Shown: positions 1 to 6,577 of the stretch, piece after piece | How positions within the stretch are numbered: the first letter of the stretch is position 1 | Layout of the letters: each line of letters starts with the position of its first letter | Assembly: GCA_934277845.1 (NCBI GenBank) | Contig: CAKQVV010000002.1 | Location: forward strand, 1-58,919 | Reading direction: 5' to 3' | Length of the DNA: 58,919 nt | Source of the DNA: an uncultured Clostridia bacterium | GTDB taxonomy: Bacteria > Bacillota > Clostridia > Christensenellales > Pumilibacteraceae | Program-made: the position numbers and the translations under genes | Notes under the pieces: model-generated | Database searches by the model: none | What the model saw: only the letters and a program-made list of their open reading frames with translations | Told to the model about the DNA's origin: nothing

Positions 1-572
1 ATGCCGCTGTGAAGCGCGTAACTGTGATTGCCGATCTCCGCGCTGCCCGACAACGCCACGGCGGCGAGTTCTTCGGGGCTCAGATACGAAAAATAACTGC
101 TGCGGCGCGACTGCCCCGTTTCCCTGTCGGTGAACGCGCCGACTACGCTGACCGTCGCCCTTGCCTCGCGCTCGCGAAGAATCGGCATGACCTGCGACAA
201 AAAATTATAATGCCCGTCGTCGAACGTAAGCGCGACGGGCTTTTCGGGAAGTACGGACTTCCCTTGCACGAAATCGATAATGTCGGACACGAAAATCGTT
301 TCGTAACCTGCGTTTTTAAGATAAATTATGTCCTCTTCCAGCGTTTCGGGCGGAACAACGTATTTCCCGGGTGTGCCGCGCGACACCGAGTGATACATAA
401 TCACCGGTACTTTGACGGACGAAACGACCGCGATTTCGTCCTTTGCCGGCAGAGAGGTTATCGGCGCGGCTTCCGCTCCGCTTAAGGCGGCGCGCGGGCA
501 AAAGCATAACGCGGCAAACAAAATAAAAACCGCGACGCACGCGGACAGCCTTTTTATAAAGCACTTATCCAT
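1..572 (-). CDS. Secreted polysaccharide deacetylase (NodB family), 3' end cut off by window edge
   Basis: Reading the minus strand from the ATG at 572 gives an open frame that runs off the window. It begins MDKCFIKRLSACVAVFILFA, a clear signal peptide or N-terminal anchor, then a Ser/Ala-rich stretch, then a NodB fold: VPVIMYHSVSRG near residue 50, the metal/catalytic motif TFDDGH near residue 103, and the second motif as GNHSYALHSG near residue 180. TFDDG is the family hallmark; the second motif is HSxxxH-like, a variant seen in some clostridial deacetylases. The family removes N- or O-acetyl groups from peptidoglycan or other polysaccharides outside the membrane. Substrate cannot be told. 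About 190 residues are visible and the C-terminal third is missing. No good ribosome binding site precedes the ATG, so the exact start is less certain than the family. Confidence 0.85.
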   Translation of the reverse strand, partial: MDKCFIKRLSACVAVFILFAALCFCPRAALSGAEAAPITSLPAKDEIAVVSSVKVPVIMYHSVSRGTPGKYVVPPETLEEDIIYLKNAGYETIFVSDIIDFVQGKSVLPEKPVALTFDDGHYNFLSQVMPILREREARATVSVVGAFTDRETGQSRRSSYFSYLSPEELAAVALSGSAEIGNHSYALHSG

Positions 573-825
573 ACGTTAAGTATCGCGGTTTTCGGGAATT
601 TTTATGCGTTTTTACCGTATTTACGGCGTTTTTACTTGGTCGCGACAAAGGACAACGCACGGCATCACGTTTCCCGCGCAAAAACAATCGTTTGACGATA
701 AATTCGGGCAATCGCGCCGCACGAAAGCAAAACGAAAACGGCACGGGGATTTCATTACGCCACGCGCCGTCGGTTTTATTTTTACGGAGCACTTATCGTC
801 TCCGTTTCGGTGACGAATAACCGAC
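573..825. other. Intergenic gap between deacetylase and hydA
   Basis: No convincing gene. Short open frames on both strands here are arginine-rich and lack ribosome binding sites. A weak inverted repeat ACGGAG/CTCCGT lies near 785-808 just after the hydA stop, without a clear T-run, so a terminator is possible but unproven. Confidence 0.4.
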
Positions 826-2274
826 CTAGTCCTTGTCCTCGTCGTCGCCCTCGTAAAGTTTGTAGAGTTTGACGGAGTTTTCGATCGTCTTTTCTTTTGC
901 CTCTCTGCCATAGCGATCGACGTCCTGCACGTTTTTGGGACCGTGGTTAAGGCACAGCGCGCCGTTCAGACAGCCGCCGTCGCAAGCCATACCCTCGAAG
1001 AAGTTATAGACGGACTTGTTGAATTTGAGTTTGGTAAGTTCGGCTTTGCACTCTTCGAGACCGTTCATGTACACGGGGCGAATATCCTCGATCCCCATGT
1101 CGGCACCCACTTCCCTGATGCCCTGCGCGATACCGCCGCACTTGGCGAAAATCCTGCCGTAGAACGACGCGTTGTCGAGCGGAGTGTCGCCCAGCGAGGC
1201 GATGTCCACTTCGCGCGCGTCGAAGAACGCCTGTAATTCCTCGAACGACATGACGTTATCCACCGCGCCGCCCGTCTTTTCCATGCGAAATTCGAGTTTT
1301 TTGGACGTGCACGGTCCGATAAAGACGATCTTTGCGGTCGGATCGGAAGCCTTGATGAGTTTTGCGGCTTCGACCATAGGCGAAGGATTGTGCGAAATGT
1401 ATTTTGCGAGCGTGGGAAAATTCTTTTCGATGAACATTACGAACGACGGACAGCAGGAAGTGGTGAGCATACCCTTCTCTTTGAACTCCTTTGCTTCGTG
1501 CCAGAGCGTAATGTCCGCGCCGAGAGCCGCCTCGACAACCTGATGAAAACCGAGTTTTTTGATTCCCGTCACTACCTGTTCGATACGCGCGTACTTGAAC
1601 TGGCTGACGATCGCGGGTGCGATGAGCGCGTAAACTTTGTACTTCGTGTTATTTTCGGATTTTTTAAGTATATCTATGGTGTCTAAAACCAGCGACTTGT
1701 CGGAAATCGCGCCGAACGGGCATTGATAGACGCACGCGCCGCAAGCGACGCACTTGTCGTTGTCGATGCACGCTTTTTTATTCTCATCCATGGAAATCGC
1801 GCCCGCTTTGCAACTGACGACGCACGGACGGTGCTGACGGATGATTGCGCCGTAAGGGCAAGCCTGAGTACATTTGCCGCACTCGATGCATTTCTCTTTA
1901 TCGACGACCGCTTTCTTGTCGACTATCGTGATCGCGCCGCGCGGGCAAACATTCTGGCAGCGATGAACGATGCAGCCGCGGCATGCGGGCGTGACGAAAA
2001 TACCGTCTATCGGGCACTCGTCGCAGGCGATGTCGATGACTTCGACGATATTCGGATTCGATTTGTCGCCGCCGAGCGCGAGTTTGATGCGCTCCTGAAG
2101 TATCGCACGTTCCTTGTAGATGCAGCAACGCATGCTTGCCTTGGGACCGGGCACGATCTTTTTCGGAATGTCGGTGTAAACACCGGACATATCTCCGTCG
2201 TAAGCGCATCTGATGATTTCTTTCAGTACGCCGTATTTGAGTTCCTGTACTTTTGTGTCGAATACTTTTTCCAT
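826..2274 (-). CDS. hydA: [FeFe] hydrogenase, ferredoxin-type monomeric enzyme (group B-like)
   Basis: 482 residues. Cytoplasmic enzyme making or oxidising H2 with ferredoxin as probable partner. Several [4Fe-4S] ferredoxin motifs lie in residues 84-186 (CDEC; CRGCxxxxCxxxCP; CxxCxxCxxxCP twice). The H-cluster domain follows with all four ligands: TSCCP (272-276), GPC (C322) and GMACDGGC (C431, C435). Both cysteines of TSCCP are present, so the proton-transfer Cys is kept and the enzyme should be catalytic. GPC instead of the usual MPC in motif L2, and GGCLNG in L3, point to group B rather than the classical CpI-type group A; this subgroup call is from memory of the motifs. It is the last gene of the operon, 84 bp after the phosphatase gene, and may also have its own promoter (2284-2312) that would give a leaderless message; no good ribosome binding site is visible. 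Confidence 0.93.
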   Translation of the reverse strand: MEKVFDTKVQELKYGVLKEIIRCAYDGDMSGVYTDIPKKIVPGPKASMRCCIYKERAILQERIKLALGGDKSNPNIVEVIDIACDECPIDGIFVTPACRGCIVHRCQNVCPRGAITIVDKKAVVDKEKCIECGKCTQACPYGAIIRQHRPCVVSCKAGAISMDENKKACIDNDKCVACGACVYQCPFGAISDKSLVLDTIDILKKSENNTKYKVYALIAPAIVSQFKYARIEQVVTGIKKLGFHQVVEAALGADITLWHEAKEFKEKGMLTTSCCPSFVMFIEKNFPTLAKYISHNPSPMVEAAKLIKASDPTAKIVFIGPCTSKKLEFRMEKTGGAVDNVMSFEELQAFFDAREVDIASLGDTPLDNASFYGRIFAKCGGIAQGIREVGADMGIEDIRPVYMNGLEECKAELTKLKFNKSVYNFFEGMACDGGCLNGALCLNHGPKNVQDVDRYGREAKEKTIENSVKLYKLYEGDDEDKD

Positions 2275-2283
2275 ATCTCAATA

Positions 2284-2312
2284 ATTATAGTTTGTCAGTA
2301 TATTTTTGTAAA
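2284..2312 (-). promoter_or_regulatory. Possible internal promoter for hydA
   Basis: On the minus strand TTTACA (2307-2312), 17-bp spacer, TATAAT (2284-2289). The ATG of hydA starts exactly 9 nt downstream of the -10 box, so transcription would begin almost at the start codon. This would let hydA be transcribed separately from the upstream sensor genes. Confidence 0.5.
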
Positions 2313-2358
2313 GCGTATGTCTGTAAAATTTTCGTAAAACCGAGCGGAAATTTCTGTC

Positions 2359-3525
2359 TTAATCGTAGTTTACCGTGACGGTTTTGCCCATTCTGATAAG
2401 GTTTTTCGACAGCGTTTCCACGAGTTTCAGTTTCATGGTCGTGTCTATGGGCAATCCCTGATGCGCGACGTTGACGCTTTGTCCGACGAAGAACGTGACC
2501 GAAGTCGCCTCCTCGAACAGCAGTTGTGCCAGCATGCCCGCACCGTCCTTTGCCCCGGTAAACTCTTTCGGACTGAGGTCGGAAACGGACAGATATTTGT
2601 CGCTGAGTTCGCACAGTCTGCGGAGAGTGATTACTCCCTCGGTGGTCAGGTCTATGCCGTCGATGTAACCGATCGGCGGAATTTCTTTGTCGATAAACTC
2701 GAGCGACGTGGAAACTTCTTTGCCGAGATACCGTGCAACGATCTGCGAACTCGTGCCGCCGCAAACGATCTTTTTGTCGCAGTCCTTCATAAATCTTGCG
2801 ACGTAAAAGTCGTCGCGGGACTTGTCGAGAGGAGGACCGACCATGATATTAACCTTCTCTTCCTCACGCGCGCGGATCGCCGCAACCGTGGTGTCGTCGC
2901 CCGGTTCGCCGACGTAAAAATCGTTGCAGGCGTCGACCAGCAACCACGCCGCGCACCTCGCGCTCATGCCGGGGCGGACGTGGGCGTCCAGAAACTCCTT
3001 GATTTCGTCGCGTTGCCAGCCGAAGTTGAGCAGCATGCCTATGCCCGCGTGGATCGTGCCGTCGCTCATTATCATGAGAATATCGTTTTCTTTCAGCCGA
3101 AGATCGGACTTGTAGACGGTCTTGCCCAGTACTTCCAGTTTTTCGCGCGGAAGTTCGACGCACTTGCCGCCGTGCATGTAGATCGCCTCGGGGTTGTCGA
3201 ACTCGAACAGATAGCCTTTGCCCTCTTTATCGACGTGTATGACGGAAAACGTGGAGTAAGCAAGTCCGCGTTCCTTACAAACGGGCAGGGACTGAATGAT
3301 GGTTTCCACACATTCGTAAATGTCGATGTCGTTGGACACCATCGTGCACAGGATCTTGGACGTGAGAGTGGACAGTATGTTCGCTTTCACGCCGCTGCCC
3401 ATGCCGTCGGCAAGCACCAGCGTGGTATAGCCGTCGGGAGTGACGACCATTTCCACATTGTCGCCGCACAGTTCCTCGCCTTTTTTGTTGATTGAAGTGT
3501 AGCCTGTTTCGAGTACAAGTGACAT
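2359..3525 (-). CDS. SpoIIE/PP2C-type Ser/Thr phosphatase of the HydS cluster, with extra C-terminal domain
   Basis: 388 residues. Residues 1-220 form a SpoIIE-like PP2C domain with its metal-binding aspartates: GDN (21-23), ADGMGSG (39-45), MSDG (152-155) and GDDTTV (208-213). Such enzymes dephosphorylate Ser/Thr on protein targets in a Mn/Mg-dependent manner. Residues about 225-388 are a second domain I do not recognise (KIVCGGTSSQIVARYLGKEV near 254-273). The start codon follows the hydS stop directly (TAA then ATG), with GGAG inside the hydS end, so the two are translationally coupled. A PP2C next to a PAS-containing [FeFe] hydrogenase is an arrangement reported for other clostridia such as Ruminococcus albus, where it is proposed to relay an H2 signal. 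The target protein is unknown. Confidence 0.88.
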   Translation of the reverse strand: MSLVLETGYTSINKKGEELCGDNVEMVVTPDGYTTLVLADGMGSGVKANILSTLTSKILCTMVSNDIDIYECVETIIQSLPVCKERGLAYSTFSVIHVDKEGKGYLFEFDNPEAIYMHGGKCVELPREKLEVLGKTVYKSDLRLKENDILMIMSDGTIHAGIGMLLNFGWQRDEIKEFLDAHVRPGMSARCAAWLLVDACNDFYVGEPGDDTTVAAIRAREEEKVNIMVGPPLDKSRDDFYVARFMKDCDKKIVCGGTSSQIVARYLGKEVSTSLEFIDKEIPPIGYIDGIDLTTEGVITLRRLCELSDKYLSVSDLSPKEFTGAKDGAGMLAQLLFEEATSVTFFVGQSVNVAHQGLPIDTTMKLKLVETLSKNLIRMGKTVTVNYD

Positions 3526-5241
3526 TTATTTCTTATCTCCGTTTTCGATTCCGCCGTTCTCGGCAAGAGTCTTTTTGAGTTTAAGCAGCGCAACTTTCGT
3601 TTCGGCGGTGGTTTCGCCGAGAAGCGACGCGATTTCCTGCGCCACGCGCATTTGCTTTTTGATGACGCCGTCGGTGGTTTCCAGCGTTTTTTTCGTTAGT
3701 TCGCGAAGTTGATTCTCTTTTTCCACGTCGGGCGTTATGTCTTTCATTGTGCCGAAATACACGTTGTGCTCTTTCAGCGAAGTGACGGTGAGTTCGAGGT
3801 ACTTGCCCGTCTTGTCTATGTACGTTTTGGTCTTGTGAACCGGCGCTCCGCTCTGCGCCGCGATGACGAATTCGGTGGGGTTAAACCAGTCGAACGCGTT
3901 TTCGCCGCGAAGGTCGCCGCGATCTATTCCCAAAAATTCCAGCGCGCGTGCGTTGATGTCCACGATCTTGTACTCGCCGTCGAGAAGTATTATGCCGTTG
4001 GGGCTGTTGTGAATGACCTCGTAGGACATCGCTTCCGCTCTCTCTCGCATGTACGGCAGGCAGATTTCGACGTCGGCATAACCGTTGGCGACCGCCCATG
4101 CCTTTTCGCGGCAGGTAGAATACCCGCACGCGCCGCAGTTGAGTTCGTCCTCGGGACGGAACTTGTTGGTCATCTTAAGGATCTTTTCGATCTCATACTC
4201 GGAAACCGCTCTGCCGCCCTCTCTGACGGGCGCGTAAACCGCCGAGAGATCCACGCCGGAGTAGTCGACTTTCATGCTCTTTTTGTCGTTTATCGCCTCG
4301 CCCGTGTACTTTCTGATCGCCGCGGTCGAACGAATGGCATCGTTCTCCTCGAGAGAAGAACACGGACCGTTGACGCACGCGAACTCGCACGCGTTGAGTT
4401 CGAGGAAGAACCCGGACAGCGACTCGATGTCGTCGAGGACTTCTCTGCAACGCTTTACGCCGTCGACGCTGAGGTACTCGTAACCGGGACGGAATCCGTC
4501 GAACGACTTGATGATTCCGCGGTTAATCGGAAAGAATTTTGCCTTGTTTCCCTCGGTTTCGACTATCGGCTCGCTTTCGATCTTCGTAATATCCACGCCG
4601 CAGGCAGACAGCATTTCTTTCAGTTCCTCGAACGTGAGTACCGCGTCCACCACGCCGCTCTCGTCCGCTTCGCGCTTTTTGGCGATGCACGGGCCGATAA
4701 ACACGACTTTCGCGTGCGGCGCGCGGTGCTTTATCATTTTCGCGTGCGCGACCATGGGCGAATCCACGGGCGCAAGAAACTCCACCGCCTGCGGATAGTA
4801 CTCGCGCACCAGCGTCGTGACCGACGGGCATGCCGTGGAAATCAGGTTGCGGTACTTGCCGCTAGCCAGCAGCGCGTCGTATTCGTTGACGACGGCGTTC
4901 GCACCCACCGCGGTTTCTTCCGCCTCGGTGAAGCCCAGTTTTTTAAGCGCGGCGCGCATTACGCCGAAATCGGACACTTCGAAACTCGACACGAACGACG
5001 GCGCAAGCGAAACGATGACGTCGGCGTCGGACGCGATCAGTTTTCTCGCGGTTTCAAGTCCGCTGTGGACGTGTTTTGCGTTTCTCGGACAAACGTTGAC
5101 GCAATGCCCGCAAAGTATGCAGCGGTCGGGAATTACCCTTGCCTGCCCGGTTTCCACGCGTATCGCTTTGACCGGACAGTACCGCAAACATCTGTAACAG
5201 TTTTTACAATCGGCCTGATTGAAATCAAGATATTCCGCCAT
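3526..5241 (-). CDS. hydS: HydS: sensory [FeFe] hydrogenase with Fe-S and PAS domains
   Basis: 571 residues. Order: two [4Fe-4S] motifs (12-22 and 41-51); H-cluster domain with STACPS (C138), GPC (C185) and NACEFAC (C285, C289); a small Fe-S domain with CGACGYSTC (C369, C372, C377) and C394; a PAS domain (about 405-502); a C-terminal coiled coil (about 505-570). All four H-cluster ligands are kept, but the proton-transfer Cys next to the first ligand is Ala (TACP, not TSCCP), the known mark of putative sensory hydrogenases such as Thermotoga HydS. No kinase or output-enzyme domain is attached, so the signal probably passes through PAS/coiled coil to a partner, most simply the adjoining PP2C phosphatase. 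RBS GGGGG about 9 nt before the ATG. H2 sensing itself is inference. Confidence 0.92.
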   Translation of the reverse strand: MAEYLDFNQADCKNCYRCLRYCPVKAIRVETGQARVIPDRCILCGHCVNVCPRNAKHVHSGLETARKLIASDADVIVSLAPSFVSSFEVSDFGVMRAALKKLGFTEAEETAVGANAVVNEYDALLASGKYRNLISTACPSVTTLVREYYPQAVEFLAPVDSPMVAHAKMIKHRAPHAKVVFIGPCIAKKREADESGVVDAVLTFEELKEMLSACGVDITKIESEPIVETEGNKAKFFPINRGIIKSFDGFRPGYEYLSVDGVKRCREVLDDIESLSGFFLELNACEFACVNGPCSSLEENDAIRSTAAIRKYTGEAINDKKSMKVDYSGVDLSAVYAPVREGGRAVSEYEIEKILKMTNKFRPEDELNCGACGYSTCREKAWAVANGYADVEICLPYMRERAEAMSYEVIHNSPNGIILLDGEYKIVDINARALEFLGIDRGDLRGENAFDWFNPTEFVIAAQSGAPVHKTKTYIDKTGKYLELTVTSLKEHNVYFGTMKDITPDVEKENQLRELTKKTLETTDGVIKKQMRVAQEIASLLGETTAETKVALLKLKKTLAENGGIENGDKK

Positions 5242-5274
5242 TATGTATTATCCCCCTTGCCTTCGCGACCGCCG

Positions 5275-5526
5275 TCATTTTCTGGCAATACGCGGCAAAA
5301 CTTCGGTTTCAAACACTTGTCTGACGTTTTCTGCGGACAAGCCGGTGAGGAAATCGTCGTCGGCTTTGGCGCAAACGCCGTCGGCGCAATGCCCGAGGCA
5401 AAAACTCGCCTGCAAGCTGACGTCGTTCTGCACGTTGTATTCCGCAATCAGTTTTTTGAGGTCCTCGATGACGGCGTATGAGCCGCGAAGATGACAGGAA
5501 CTCCCCACGCAAACCTTTAATACCAT
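5275..5526 (-). CDS. Small thioredoxin-like [2Fe-2S] ferredoxin (NuoE-like), copy 1
   Basis: 83 residues. Cysteines CVGSSC near the N-terminus and CLGHCADGVC in the middle fit the four-cysteine site of thioredoxin-fold [2Fe-2S] proteins, like the C-terminal half of NuoE/HydC or HymA. It begins directly with the fold (MVLKVCVGSSCHLRGS), so there is no helical NuoE N-terminal domain. It is paralogous to the next gene upstream (5542-5772), with the same spacing of cysteines. It lies 33 bp before hydS and 15 bp after its paralogue, clearly in the operon. A role as electron carrier to or from the HydS or HydA hydrogenase is likely but not shown. Confidence 0.85.
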   Translation of the reverse strand: MVLKVCVGSSCHLRGSYAVIEDLKKLIAEYNVQNDVSLQASFCLGHCADGVCAKADDDFLTGLSAENVRQVFETEVLPRIARK

Positions 5527-5541
5527 TATTAAACCCTCCCC

Positions 5542-5772
5542 TTAATCTCTTTTTTCGTAAAATTTATCGGCGGTGCCGGGATTTACCGAATACAACTGTC
5601 CGTCCACCGCCACGCAAACGCCTTCCGTGCATTTCCCGATACAAAACCTGCCGGCAAGTTCCACTTCGTTCTCCAGTCCGTCGGCTTTCACCCGGCTCCG
5701 GATCGTATCGAGCACCTGCCCCGCGCCCTTGACGTGACACGAACTGCCGATGCAAATCTCTACTCTTGTCAT
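5542..5772 (-). CDS. Small thioredoxin-like [2Fe-2S] ferredoxin (NuoE-like), copy 2
   Basis: 76 residues, starting MTRVEICIGSSCHVKGAG. Cysteine pattern CIGSSC then CIGKCTEGVC matches the downstream paralogue and the [2Fe-2S] site of the NuoE family. Two stand-alone copies in tandem suggest duplication followed by specialisation, for example one partner for HydS and one for HydA. Reading order in the operon is kinase-fold gene, this gene, copy 1, hydS. Confidence 0.83.
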   Translation of the reverse strand: MTRVEICIGSSCHVKGAGQVLDTIRSRVKADGLENEVELAGRFCIGKCTEGVCVAVDGQLYSVNPGTADKFYEKRD

Positions 5773-5818
5773 TTTTCCTCTCCGTATTATGTATTGCGGC
5801 CCGACGCCGCTTTTATGT

Positions 5819-6565
5819 TTATTCGTAGTCGACTACGTTCACCCAGCGAAGCAGAAACTCGCGTTCCTGCGGCTTGCCCTTGACGAGCTGCGAAGCCGCG
5901 ACGATGGGGATCCATTTCTGAACGTACTGTTTCGCCGTGTCGGACATAAGGCAGAATTTGTCGAGGTATTTGTCCGCGCCCGTTATGTCGCCCGCCAGCC
6001 AGAACAGCAAATAAGTTCTCGCCGCGTCCGCCGAGGCGTTGCCCTGCGTCGCATGCGCCCAGTCGATGATATAATCGCCGTCGCCCGACACGATCACGTT
6101 GCTGGGATTGAAATCCCCGTGACAGAGTTTCGTGTGTTTGGGCATGCCCTCGAGCCGCGTGTGAAGTTCGTAACGCGTCGTTGCGTCAAGCCCCGTCTGC
6201 GAAATCTTACGGTTCATCTTATCCTTGAGTTTGGTAAGGAGCGGCACCTGCTTTTCGTGAACGGAAAGTTGCAGCCGGACGAATCTGTCCATATATTCGT
6301 CCTTCTTTTCCGGCTCTTCTTCCATAAGCCGCGCCAGCGTTTTGCCTTCAATGAAGTCGGTGACGATCGCCCACTTGCCGTCGATCTTCGTGACTTCCCT
6401 GATCTTCGGTACAAACAGCCCCGTATCTTCGACTCGCGCCTGATTGAGCGCTTCGTTGAGAACGTCGGCTTTACCGTACTCTTCGTCGAAAACCTTGATC
6501 GCCGCGTCGCCGTCGCGATAGACGGTTTTGTTCGGTCTCACCGCTATTACGTTATCGAGTTTCAT
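5819..6565 (-). CDS. Aminoglycoside phosphotransferase (APH)-fold kinase-like protein in the redox operon
   Basis: 248 residues, soluble. Protein-kinase-like fold: AIKVF with candidate ATP-binding Lys24, hinge region VTDFIEG (68-74), catalytic loop HGDFNPSN (149-156, base D151, metal N156), and IIDWAHA with metal-binding D168. All key residues are present, so it should be active. The family phosphorylates small molecules (sugars, choline, aminoglycosides) and occasionally proteins. An excellent RBS (AGGAGG, 7 nt spacing) precedes it, 12 bp after adhE. Its place between adhE and the HydS-phosphatase genes makes a role as the kinase opposing the PP2C tempting, but a small-molecule substrate is the safer default. 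There is no reason to call it a resistance gene. Confidence 0.82.
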   Translation of the reverse strand: MKLDNVIAVRPNKTVYRDGDAAIKVFDEEYGKADVLNEALNQARVEDTGLFVPKIREVTKIDGKWAIVTDFIEGKTLARLMEEEPEKKDEYMDRFVRLQLSVHEKQVPLLTKLKDKMNRKISQTGLDATTRYELHTRLEGMPKHTKLCHGDFNPSNVIVSGDGDYIIDWAHATQGNASADAARTYLLFWLAGDITGADKYLDKFCLMSDTAKQYVQKWIPIVAASQLVKGKPQEREFLLRWVNVVDYE

Positions 6566-6577
6566 TTCTTTTCCTCC

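Noticed and set aside
604..813. Small 69-codon plus-strand frame between the deacetylase and hydA
   Set aside because: No RBS, basic composition, overlaps other equally long frames on the other strand; no sign of coding.
3709..5481. Long plus-strand open frame of 590 codons opposite hydS
   Set aside because: It mirrors the high-GC third-position pattern of hydS, is His/Arg/Val-rich with no domain; HydS on the other strand is certain. The same applies to the other long antisense frames over adhE, recD2, tkt and the aro genes.
5819..6565. Antibiotic resistance gene (aminoglycoside phosphotransferase)
   Set aside because: Only the kinase fold is shared; context is a redox operon and the fold is common among housekeeping kinases.
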